Origin: Paracoccaceae bacterium
GTDB lineage: Bacteria > Pseudomonadota > Alphaproteobacteria > Rhodobacterales > Rhodobacteraceae
Length of the DNA: 64,000 nt
Direction of reading: 5' to 3'
Assembly: GCA_017510335.1 (NCBI GenBank)
Contig: JAFWNM010000033.1
Span: 22,868-86,867 of the forward strand
Shown: piece after piece, positions 9,388 to 17,385 of the stretch
How positions within the stretch are numbered: position 1 is the first letter of the stretch
Layout: every line of letters begins with the position of its first letter
Notes under the pieces: model-generated
The model's input: only the letters and a program-made list of their open reading frames with translations
What the model was told of the DNA's origin: nothing
Databases searched by the model: none
Translations under genes and position numbers: made by a program

Positions 9388-9697
9388 TCAATTAACCTGC
9401 TTACCCGAAACACATGAAAATGATCTGTCGGCATTTTGCCCGTCCGGGTGCCCTTTTGCCAGTGCGCGCGCCGTCTGACCAGCACCTTCGCAACAAAGTG
9501 TTGCGGTGTTTGCGTCATGTCACGATTCAGTTTTGATTATTTTTTGTGCAGCGATGCTATTTTGTGCATTTTTTTTCGGTTTTTGCAATCTTCGCGAAGT
9601 CGCAGCGCGGCAAAGCATTGAGGCGTCGCCCAGTTTTTGTGCTGACTGGCCAAGAGGCCCGAGGGGGTCCCTGCAGTAGTGAAAAGGGGAAGGCACC
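9388..9697. other. intergenic region with AT-rich direct repeats upstream of glnK
   Basis: This 310-base gap separates the divergent PBP and glnK genes. The centre (9530-9590) is AT-rich. It contains two direct copies of TTTTGTGCA, at 9542-9550 and 9560-9568, 18 bases apart, which is close to two helical turns. TGTGCA resembles an NtrC half-site, so this may be where nitrogen status controls glnK-amtB. No sigma-54 type -24/-12 promoter was convincing. No gene is visible in the gap. Confidence 0.4.
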
Positions 9698-10036
9698 GTG
9701 AAATACATCATAGCGGCGATAAAACCGTTCAAGCTGGAAGAGGTGCGCGAAGCGCTGACCTCGATTGGCGTGCGCGGAATGATGGTCACTGAAATCAAGG
9801 GCTTCGGCGCGCAGTCGGGACATACCGAAATATATCGTGGCGCTGAATATGCCGTGAATTTCGTGCCCAAGCTGAAGCTTGAAATTGCTGTTTCCGACGG
9901 CATGGCCGACCAGGTCGTTGATACGCTGCAAAAGACAGCGCGCACCGACAAAATCGGCGATGGCAAGATTTTCGTGCTTGATCTGGCGGCAGCAACGCGC
10001 GTGCGGACCGGCGAAACCGGCGACGATGCGCTGTGA
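9698..10036 (+). CDS. glnK: nitrogen regulatory protein P-II (GlnK type)
   Basis: A 112-residue PII signal protein. The T-loop carries EIYRGAEYAVNF with the uridylylation target Tyr51, and the C-loop signature RTGETGDDAL is at the end. PII senses 2-oxoglutarate, ATP/ADP and glutamine status. The immediate neighbour is the ammonium channel gene, so this is the GlnK paralogue that plugs AmtB under ammonium excess. The start at 9698 is a GTG preceded by GGGGAAGG. Likely induced under nitrogen limitation together with amtB. Confidence 0.95.
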   Translation: MKYIIAAIKPFKLEEVREALTSIGVRGMMVTEIKGFGAQSGHTEIYRGAEYAVNFVPKLKLEIAVSDGMADQVVDTLQKTARTDKIGDGKIFVLDLAAATRVRTGETGDDAL

Positions 10037-10071
10037 CCCGCGGAAACCTTGGTAAAAGATCAAAAGGACAA

Positions 10072-11433
10072 ATGCAGATGCAACTTAAAAAACTTATACC
10101 CTTGGTAGCCGCTGCCGCGCTGGTGCCCAGTCTGGGCTTCGCGCAGGAAGCCGCAGAGGTGGCCGAAACCGGCATTGACGCGGTTGAACGCCTGAATATG
10201 GAAATGGTGTTCATCATGAACTCGCTGCTGTTTCTGGTCGGCGGGTTTCTGGTGTTCTTCATGGCTGCGGGCTTTTGTATGCTGGAAACCGGCCTTGTCC
10301 GGTCCAAAAACGCGACCATGCAGCTGATCAAGAACGTGGCGCTGTTTTCATTGGCGACGGTTGCCTATTTCATCATCGGATTCAACTTGATGTATCCGGG
10401 CGACGGCTGGGTCGTTACCGGCTGGCTGGGTGGCATAGCGCCCACTGTTCTGGAACCTGTCGGGGTCGCATTCGAAGATCTGGGCGATGTGGAATACGCT
10501 TCGGTCGGATCGGACTTCATCTTCCAGCTGATGTTCTGTGCTGCAACCGCGTCGATCGTTTCGGGCGCTGTGGCCGAACGTATTAAGCTGTGGCCCTTCC
10601 TTGTGTTCGTTGTGCTGCTGACGGGCGTCATTTACCCGATTCAGGCCAGCTGGAGCTGGGGCGGTGGCTTCCTGTCGGAACTCGGCTTCTCTGACTTCGC
10701 AGGGTCTTCCATCGTGCACAGCGCCGGTGGCTGGGCGGCGTTGGCCGGGGTTATCGTTCTGGGTGCACGCACAGGCAAATACGGCAAGGACGGTCGCGTG
10801 ACGGTTATGGCCGGTTCGAACCTGCCGCTGGCCACTCTGGGCATGTTCATCCTGTGGCTGGGTTGGTTCGGCTTCAATGGCGGGTCACAACTGGCAATGG
10901 GCACTGTCAGCGATGTCGCAGATATCAGCCGCATCTTCGCCAACACGAACACGGCTGCTGCCGGTGGGGCAATTGCAGCGCTGATCCTGACCAAAGTGCT
11001 GTATAGCAAACCTGACTTGACCATGGTTCTGAACGGCGCGCTGGCTGGTCTGGTATCCATTACTGCCGAACCCCTGGCGCCGGGTCTTGGCATGGCAACG
11101 CTGATCGGCGCTGTTGGTGGTGTGATCGTCGTTCTGACTGTTCCGCTGCTGGACAAGCTGAAGCTGGATGACGTCGTCGGCGCAATTCCGGTCCACCTGT
11201 TCGCGGGTATCTGGGGCACGCTGGCCGTGGTTCTGACCAACCCAGACGCAACGCTTTCCGCGCAAATCATCGGGATTGTCGCAATCGGGGCGTTCATGTT
11301 CATCGCATCACTGGTGGTGTGGCTGATCCTGAAGGCCGTGATGGGCATCCGCGTCAGCGACGAAGATCAGGTAACCGGTCTGGACACAACCGAACTGGGC
11401 ATGGAAGCCTATCCTGAATTCAGCAAAGGCTAA
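10072..11433 (+). CDS. amtB: ammonium transporter AmtB
   Basis: A 453-residue ammonium channel with a cleavable signal peptide (MQMQLKKLIPLVAAAALVPSLGFAQ written in parts: basic start, hydrophobic core, then a predicted cut after FAQ) and eleven membrane helices. Family features include AGFCMLETGLVR, the ISRIFANTNTAAAGG segment and HLFAGIWGTLAV. The ATG at 10072 follows AAAAGGA by 4 bases. A GTG at 10033 overlapping the glnK stop would put 13 polar residues before the signal peptide and is less likely. A rho-independent terminator follows. Confidence 0.93.
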   Translation: MQMQLKKLIPLVAAAALVPSLGFAQEAAEVAETGIDAVERLNMEMVFIMNSLLFLVGGFLVFFMAAGFCMLETGLVRSKNATMQLIKNVALFSLATVAYFIIGFNLMYPGDGWVVTGWLGGIAPTVLEPVGVAFEDLGDVEYASVGSDFIFQLMFCAATASIVSGAVAERIKLWPFLVFVVLLTGVIYPIQASWSWGGGFLSELGFSDFAGSSIVHSAGGWAALAGVIVLGARTGKYGKDGRVTVMAGSNLPLATLGMFILWLGWFGFNGGSQLAMGTVSDVADISRIFANTNTAAAGGAIAALILTKVLYSKPDLTMVLNGALAGLVSITAEPLAPGLGMATLIGAVGGVIVVLTVPLLDKLKLDDVVGAIPVHLFAGIWGTLAVVLTNPDATLSAQIIGIVAIGAFMFIASLVVWLILKAVMGIRVSDEDQVTGLDTTELGMEAYPEFSKG

Positions 11434-11454
11434 GGCAAGCTGTCATTAGACGTG

Positions 11455-11486
11455 AAAGGCCCGGTCACTGGATCGGGCCTTTTGCA
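11455..11486 (+). terminator. rho-independent terminator after amtB
   Basis: AAAGGCCCG at 11455-11463 pairs with CGGGCCTTT at 11474-11482, a perfect 9-bp stem with a 10-base loop, followed by a short T-rich tail. It lies 22 bases after the amtB stop codon and closes the glnK-amtB transcript. Confidence 0.85.
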
Positions 11487-11647
11487 TTTTGTCCGGTAGA
11501 TGACCGAAAATGTATCGCGCCTGACACCTGCGCAATCGACATCGCTGACGAACGCATCGCGCGTTCGGTTTCACACGCCCGCAGCTTGACAAGCCATGGT
11601 TGACCTGAAACCTTAACGGCGCCACCAGCAGACATTAGGAGAAAATC

Positions 11648-12454
11648 ATGCGTTTTGCCGTTTACACTCTCGCAGCGTTAGGGTTGGCACAAGCCGCATC
11701 TGCCCAAGGCAGCTATGTCGTGCAACCAGGTGATACTTTGCGCACAATCGCCCAACGCGAATTGGGCGACGTGCGCGCCTGGCGCACCTTGTGTGATATA
11801 AACAGCCTGTCAGATTGCGACCGCATTCTGACAGGTATGATGCTGCAATTGCCAACAACGCCAGACAGTGCCGCGCCTGAAGCCACCCAAACCGCGACAC
11901 AGCCCGAAGCAACCCCGGACGTGGATGACATGGTTCCAACCGGCACTGATGAAACCGGACCAGATGCAGCGGACACCACCGAGCCAGCCGCCGAAACACC
12001 GCCAGAGCAGGTGACAGAAACATATGCCCTTGGCACTGGCCTTGGCCTGCCCTTCGACACGTCCCGCGGATACGAACTTGTCGAAACGGACGCTGGCGTA
12101 ACCCTGTCCGGCTACGTTGAAAATGCCGGGGCGGGTGGCCAGACCGGGGGCGCATTCATTCGCGTGTCCGACGCATTCGAAGAAGCCGCAAGCGGCAACC
12201 GGATCCGCATCGAAATCACAGCTACAGGGCCGGAAGATGGCAATATCGCTGTGGCCTATTCCACGGCCGAAGTCGGAAATTCCGGCTGGCAGACACTGCC
12301 TGTCGGACCAGAACCGACGGTTACCTCCTTTGAATATGATGTCCGCCCGATGGTGAACGGCAACGGGGATTTTCTTGGTATTCAGCCCGACCCGGAAAAC
12401 ACCGGCGCGAGCATCACAGTGCTGTCAATCCGTCTGGACGTGCTTTCGGATTGA
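11648..12454 (+). CDS. secreted LysM-domain protein
   Basis: A 268-residue exported protein. A signal peptide (residues 1-20, ending AAQAASA-type) is followed by one LysM peptidoglycan-binding module at about 23-70 (YVVQPGDTLRTIAQRELGD), with two cysteines (CDI and CDR) that could form a disulfide. A Thr/Pro/Ala/Asp-rich linker covers about 75-125. The C-terminal 140 residues are probably a beta-rich domain I do not recognise. TAGGAG lies 7 bases before the ATG. It stands alone ahead of the polysaccharide genes; a cell-wall location is likely and the function is unknown. Confidence 0.8.
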   Translation: MRFAVYTLAALGLAQAASAQGSYVVQPGDTLRTIAQRELGDVRAWRTLCDINSLSDCDRILTGMMLQLPTTPDSAAPEATQTATQPEATPDVDDMVPTGTDETGPDAADTTEPAAETPPEQVTETYALGTGLGLPFDTSRGYELVETDAGVTLSGYVENAGAGGQTGGAFIRVSDAFEEAASGNRIRIEITATGPEDGNIAVAYSTAEVGNSGWQTLPVGPEPTVTSFEYDVRPMVNGNGDFLGIQPDPENTGASITVLSIRLDVLSD

Positions 12455-12639
12455 CCGCCCCCGCCAAAGTTAGGGGAGTCCATGTCATGAATGCTTGTTT
12501 TCGCGGCAGTATCATACATTCACAACCGCTTGACATGGATTCCCGCTTTCTTTCAGCCAGTCTTTTATCTAAACCCAAAATCGACGGGCAGAACGCTTTT
12601 CGGCGCCCCCCGGAACACGCGCAATCGAGGGCTTTTTGA

Positions 12640-13656
12640 ATGACGCATCCTTCTGCAAAAATGGTGTTTGTTGTAGGCAACAGCCGCAGTGGCACCACGA
12701 TGATGTCGCGCGTTCTCGGGCGCAACAGCGCAATCCATGGCTTTCCGGAATTGCACTACATCGAACAGATGGTCACAGCGGAACAGTTTGCCTCTGATAA
12801 TCCTGTCCAGGATGCGCGGGCAATAGACCTGGTCGCGCGTCTCATCTCGATCTTCAGATTGGGTTACTTCAAGCGCCGCGAACCCGAAAGGTTCCTTTCC
12901 GAAGCGCAGGACATTATAAACGGGGTAAAGCCACGGACGCATGCAGCATTGCTGCGCGCTGCCATGTTAGCCGAGGCGCGCCGCCATGACGCAGTGATCG
13001 CCTGCGAGCAGACCCCGCGAAACGTGTTCCATATCGACGCCATACTTGCAGCCTATCCTGATGCCGTGGTTATAAACATGGTCCGCGATCCCCGCGATGT
13101 GCTGCTTTCGCAGAAGAACAAATGGCGTCGGCGGTCCATGGGCGCACCAATTCCACGGTTCGAGGCACTGCGCGCCTGGATGAATTACCATCCGCTGACA
13201 ATGTCGCTATTGTGGAAATCCGCTGTGACCGCAGGTTGCAGACCTCGTAATAGGGTTCTGACCGTCCGGTTCGAAGATTTGCTGGCCCAACCACAAGACG
13301 CGCTACGCGAAATTTGTACGCATATCGGTATTGAATATGACGCGAACATGCTGAATGTGCCACAAGTCGGATCATCGGCACGTCAGGACCAGTCAGCGCA
13401 AAGCGGGATTGACAAGAACCGCAGTGAAGCTTGGCGCAATGGCGGATTGTCGGCGACAGAAATAGCCATCTGTGAGCGAACCAATTCGAAGCTCATGAAC
13501 GATCTGGGTTATGCGCCAAGCGGGTCGAATGCCAGTGTGTTGGCCATAACCCTTCAAAAGCTCCTGATGCCGGTTAAGCTGATTGGCGCACTCGCACTGA
13601 ATTTGGGACGCGTGCGCAATATCTTTGGCTGGCTTCGTAAGCGCATCCTTACATGA
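12640..13656 (+). CDS. sulfotransferase (PAPS-dependent), polysaccharide locus
   Basis: A 338-residue cytosolic sulfotransferase. The 5'-phosphosulfate loop GNSRSGTTMM is at residues 13-22 and the 3'-phosphate-binding motif VRDPRDVLLS at 148-157. These are the two hallmarks of PAPS-using enzymes that move sulfate to hydroxyl or amino groups. It overlaps the flippase gene by ATGA and so belongs to the export/polymerisation operon. The likely acceptor is a sugar of the surface polymer or its lipid-linked repeat unit; that is inference from context. Confidence 0.85.
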   Translation: MTHPSAKMVFVVGNSRSGTTMMSRVLGRNSAIHGFPELHYIEQMVTAEQFASDNPVQDARAIDLVARLISIFRLGYFKRREPERFLSEAQDIINGVKPRTHAALLRAAMLAEARRHDAVIACEQTPRNVFHIDAILAAYPDAVVINMVRDPRDVLLSQKNKWRRRSMGAPIPRFEALRAWMNYHPLTMSLLWKSAVTAGCRPRNRVLTVRFEDLLAQPQDALREICTHIGIEYDANMLNVPQVGSSARQDQSAQSGIDKNRSEAWRNGGLSATEIAICERTNSKLMNDLGYAPSGSNASVLAITLQKLLMPVKLIGALALNLGRVRNIFGWLRKRILT

Positions 13657-14933
13657 AGCGCTTCGAGGCCTCGGGTGTTCTACTTATCAAGGTGACAGCC
13701 GCCGCTGTCAGCTATATTTTTGTGTTGCTCCTCGCGCGAATGATGGCCCCGGCGGATTTCGGCATTGTGGGCGCCTTGCTAACGGGGTCATTGCTACTTT
13801 CGGTTACCGGTATTCTGGGGCAACGCACGGCGCTGCTGCGCTTCATCCCGCCCATGCGCAAACTGCGGGGCGACGACGCCGCGCAGACACGCAACATGAT
13901 CAACCGCGCCTTCACCCTCGGGCTGATTGGCATGATGGCCCTGACTGTGGTGCTTGCGGGCGCGCTGCTGCTGGCCGACAGCATTGGGCTGCGCGCGGTG
14001 CCCTGGCCGGTCATGGCGGGGCTTGCCCTTATTCCCCTGGTCGGCTGGATCGACATGCAAGCCCACCTGGCGCGCGCGTGGCGGTCCGTTGTGCTGGCGC
14101 TGGTGCCAAAGGAAATACTGTGGCGCGCCTTCGTTCTGGCGGGCGCGGGTGCAGTCTATTGGTGGGGTGGAGGCGCAGATCTGGCGCTGGGAACAGTCGT
14201 GGCGCTGATGATCGGCGTTCTTGTTGTCCTGATCATGGGGCAAGGCGCGCTGATGGGACGAACCATGCCCCGCCCGAAACTGGACCCCGCCACCCTGCGC
14301 GACACACCCGAGGATTGGCGGCGCACAGTTGTTCCCTTCTGGATCAACGGCGTGGCGTCCATGTTCCTGACCAACGCCGATGTGGTGATCGTGGCACTGG
14401 TGCTGGGCGGGGAGCCTGCGGCCTATTACTTCGCGGCCAACCGCGTGGCGATGCTGTGCCATTTTTTCATGATGAGTCATAATATCGTCGTTGGCCCCCA
14501 AGTTGCCGCCGCTTGGCATGCGGGCGAACGCGACAAGGTTCAGACTATGGTGCGGCGCGCTACCGTGCAGGCGTTTGTGCCAACCGTGATTCTTGCAGTC
14601 TTGCTTGCCGCCTTCGCGCCGCAAGTATTGGCGCTATTCGGTTCAGGGTTTGAAGACGCTACGGATATACTCTATTTACTAGTCCTTTCAGCTTCTGTTA
14701 ATGCCGCCCTTGGGCCAGCAATGCTTGTGTTGGATATGTGTGGGCATGAAAAGTTGAGTATGTTGATAAATAGTGTTAGCGTAATTCTTGGGATACCTGC
14801 TTTAGTAGTCGGAGCATTCTATTTTGGGAGCAATGGCGCTGCTATAATGGTTCTTACGCTTGGCATTGGAATAAAATTTGCGAGCTTCAGAAGCTTAAGA
14901 AGAATAACTGGCATCAAGTCAACAATTTTCTGA
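13653..14933 (+). CDS. polysaccharide flippase (Wzx-like, MATE/MOP superfamily)
   Basis: A 426-residue integral membrane protein with about 12 predicted helices and the usual start for this family (KRFEASGVLLIKVTAAAVSY). It probably moves lipid-linked repeat units to the periplasm. Base composition changes inside the gene. Up to about 14640 it is GC-rich like its neighbours; the last 290 bases are AT-rich with codons such as ATA, TTA and AGA, and the change continues into the polymerase gene. The reading frame is intact, so the gene may be a functional mosaic. Confidence 0.83.
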   Translation: MKRFEASGVLLIKVTAAAVSYIFVLLLARMMAPADFGIVGALLTGSLLLSVTGILGQRTALLRFIPPMRKLRGDDAAQTRNMINRAFTLGLIGMMALTVVLAGALLLADSIGLRAVPWPVMAGLALIPLVGWIDMQAHLARAWRSVVLALVPKEILWRAFVLAGAGAVYWWGGGADLALGTVVALMIGVLVVLIMGQGALMGRTMPRPKLDPATLRDTPEDWRRTVVPFWINGVASMFLTNADVVIVALVLGGEPAAYYFAANRVAMLCHFFMMSHNIVVGPQVAAAWHAGERDKVQTMVRRATVQAFVPTVILAVLLAAFAPQVLALFGSGFEDATDILYLLVLSASVNAALGPAMLVLDMCGHEKLSMLINSVSVILGIPALVVGAFYFGSNGAAIMVLTLGIGIKFASFRSLRRITGIKSTIF

Positions 14934-14938
14934 GGGCT

Positions 14939-16363
14939 ATGATGGCTTATACGAACGAACTGGTCGCTAGAAAAAGAATAGCTTTTAATGGCGCTGTTAC
15001 ATCGTTATTGCTATTGTGCTTGCTTCTGGTGAGCATTTTCTTCTATTTAGTTGCAAAGGATTACAATCCAGCACAAAAATATCAAGTCCTTCTATACACA
15101 AAGATTGCGATTGTTTTTATAATCTTAATAAGTCCTACTTTCAAATATGGCGGACTGCTGGCACCAGTAAAGGTGTTCGCAGTTCTGTATCTATTCGTGT
15201 ATGGGTTTGGCGGGTGGATCTGGGTCGATCGCGGGCTAGATTTATCCGAAAAAACAGTCTTTTATTCTACGCTAGCGATTATTTCTTTCGCATTTGGCTT
15301 TGTCACAACTAGGCCGTTTTATTCGCCAGAGCACAACCCAAGCGTTATTTACGCAAAGCCGTATTTTCGCAAGTCTTTGATTTTTTTTATAATTGTTCCA
15401 CTAATTTGTTTTTTATTGTTCTTGGCAGTTGCAGGTATTCCAGCACTTCGGCCTGATGCTCTTACATATAGATTTGAAGCTAGGCAGCGCATTTCAAGCT
15501 ATGTAATCTTCACTATGAGGTCAATCCAGCTTCCCTTGTACTTCGCTATTTGTGCCAGTTTACTTGGGCTATACTTTACTTCAAGAAAAGTAAGGATTTT
15601 TCTCGTGTTGGCGATTTTTGCGGTTTATTTTATAAATTTTGTTCCTGGATGGCGAAATCCATTATTTTTTATAACTTTGAATTTGGCATTAATTTTTGGC
15701 TACTCAACGAGCGCCAAGAAAGCAACAGCAGCTGCACTTTTTGTATTCATTGGTGCGCTGACCATACTTACATTTGGCTTCATGAGACTCTATAATCTAT
15801 CTAGTGTTCAAGAAGTTGGGGCAATCACTTACTTTAGATCAAGATCATCAAGTGATATTGAAATGTTTTTGCTGTGGGCATCAAATGCTCTGTCAGTCTA
15901 TTCATACGGCTTTATTCAATCTCTCTACGCATTTCCTGACGTCTTGGGGCATCTACATGGGCGCGTAATCTTGATTACCCTCTCAACGATGCTCCCTGGC
16001 CAAGGACAACTACTAGACCAAATCCTGAAAGAAGCTCTTGGAATGGACTTTGACGGCGGGGGGTTGAATCTATCACTTTTGGGAGAGAGTTATGCAGATT
16101 TTGGCATGATTGGCGTCATACTATATCCATTTATCTATGGTGGAATCATGGGAGTCCTTATGAAAGCAGTAGAACGAAATAAAACTCCCGCTCGAATTGT
16201 GCCCGCCGCGTTTGTGATGTCATGCATAATTCAAGGAACTATGACTGGGCTTTTATCCATCTCAATTTACCATATTCTAGGAGCATTTTTAGTGTTTATT
16301 CTTTATATGGAGCGCAAATCACGCGGCAGAAAAGGTGCTCTAAATGCCCGCCCAACTCGATAA
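14939..16363 (+). CDS. O-antigen/exopolysaccharide polymerase (Wzy-like), AT-rich
   Basis: A 474-residue membrane protein with about ten or more predicted helices and a large loop near residues 330-390, where a GESYADFG segment is typical of oligosaccharide repeat-unit polymerases. It would join repeat units in the periplasm. It follows the flippase by 5 bases; GAGGG sits before two adjacent ATGs (14939 and 14942). G+C is far below the surroundings: 13 of 60 bases in 15361-15420. The last 20 bases overlap the next gene, where composition returns abruptly to GC-rich. This signals horizontal replacement. Confidence 0.78.
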   Translation: MMAYTNELVARKRIAFNGAVTSLLLLCLLLVSIFFYLVAKDYNPAQKYQVLLYTKIAIVFIILISPTFKYGGLLAPVKVFAVLYLFVYGFGGWIWVDRGLDLSEKTVFYSTLAIISFAFGFVTTRPFYSPEHNPSVIYAKPYFRKSLIFFIIVPLICFLLFLAVAGIPALRPDALTYRFEARQRISSYVIFTMRSIQLPLYFAICASLLGLYFTSRKVRIFLVLAIFAVYFINFVPGWRNPLFFITLNLALIFGYSTSAKKATAAALFVFIGALTILTFGFMRLYNLSSVQEVGAITYFRSRSSSDIEMFLLWASNALSVYSYGFIQSLYAFPDVLGHLHGRVILITLSTMLPGQGQLLDQILKEALGMDFDGGGLNLSLLGESYADFGMIGVILYPFIYGGIMGVLMKAVERNKTPARIVPAAFVMSCIIQGTMTGLLSISIYHILGAFLVFILYMERKSRGRKGALNARPTR

Positions 16364-17372
16364 AACCTTCCTGCGCGCGCATCCCGGCAAGGCGGTGGGG
16401 CGCCTTTTGGCTTGGGCGCTTCTGGAAGGGCGGCCGTTGACGACGCGGGGGCGCTGGATCAACCCCGTTGTCTTTGCGCTCTACCGGCTGGCTGGGCGGG
16501 TGCGCTTTGGCGTGCCGGTAGCTGACCCTATCCTGATTATTGGCACCGGGCGGTCCGGCACCACGTTTCTGGGCACTGTTCTGGGCGCACATCCGCAAGC
16601 GCTGTTTCTGAACGAACCCAAGGCCATGTGGCACCATGCCCATGGTGGCGAAGATGTGATCGGGTCCTATACCACAGCCCCCGCGCGCTTCAGGTTGGAC
16701 GCGTCCGACGCCACGCCGGATATTGCGCGCAGCCTCGGGCGTATTTATGCGTGGGCCTTGTGGGTCACGCGGGCACAGCGCATCGTCGACAAATACCCGG
16801 AACTTGTGTTCCGGATGCCGTTTGTCCGGACGCTTTTTCCAGGCGCACGGTTTGTCTGCATTCAGCGTGACGGGGTCGACACCGTCCTGTCGGTTACAAG
16901 CTGGTCGCGCCGCAAGGGCATGGAACGTGGCGGCCATGTCGAGGACTGGTGGGGGCTGGACGACCGGAAGTGGCAGTTGATGGTGGCCGAACTGGTGGCA
17001 CAAGACCCGGACCTTGCACCATTGCGCGAGATGCTGGCAGCCTGTCACGACCACCGCGACCGCGCGGCGGTTGAGTGGATTTTGGCAACGCGCGCAGCCG
17101 CGCTGACGGCCCCTGATCTGCTGACAATCCGGTACGAGGATTTATGCGCAGCCCCGCAGCAGGTCTTGGGCAGTATCCAGCATTTTGCGGGGCTAAGCCC
17201 CTCTGACGCGCCGGCAAGTTATGCGGTGCATGTGATGGAACAGGCGCCGCCGCGCGGCACGTTGGAATTGATGCCTGAACTGGTCGACGCATTCTGCGCA
17301 ACGCTTGATCAGGCAGGATACCCGGAAAGCGCGGAGCGCGTACGACCACGCGACGATGAGAGGCGTCCCTGA
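16344..17372 (+). CDS. second sulfotransferase of the polysaccharide locus
   Basis: A 342-residue PAPS-dependent sulfotransferase-family protein. The 5'-phosphosulfate loop is GTGRSGTTFLG at about residues 67-77. A segment FVCIQRDGVDTVLS probably holds the 3'-phosphate-binding part. It shares little with the first sulfotransferase beyond these motifs, so the two likely modify different positions. It starts inside the polymerase gene (20-base overlap), is GC-rich again and ends the plus-strand operon, convergent with manC. Confidence 0.83.
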   Translation: MPAQLDKTFLRAHPGKAVGRLLAWALLEGRPLTTRGRWINPVVFALYRLAGRVRFGVPVADPILIIGTGRSGTTFLGTVLGAHPQALFLNEPKAMWHHAHGGEDVIGSYTTAPARFRLDASDATPDIARSLGRIYAWALWVTRAQRIVDKYPELVFRMPFVRTLFPGARFVCIQRDGVDTVLSVTSWSRRKGMERGGHVEDWWGLDDRKWQLMVAELVAQDPDLAPLREMLAACHDHRDRAAVEWILATRAAALTAPDLLTIRYEDLCAAPQQVLGSIQHFAGLSPSDAPASYAVHVMEQAPPRGTLELMPELVDAFCATLDQAGYPESAERVRPRDDERRP

Positions 17373-17385
17373 ATCTGGGCGCAAA

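Noticed and set aside
9600..9697. Possible sigma-54 promoter before glnK
   Set aside because: No TGGCAC-N5-TTGCA-like pair at the right spacing was found.
11586..11615. TTGACA-like promoter before the LysM gene
   Set aside because: The -35 match is good, but no acceptable -10 box lies 16-18 bases downstream.
12451..12639. Short open frame just upstream of the first sulfotransferase
   Set aside because: No ribosome-binding site, no recognisable motif, and it ends only at the sulfotransferase start; more likely leader sequence.
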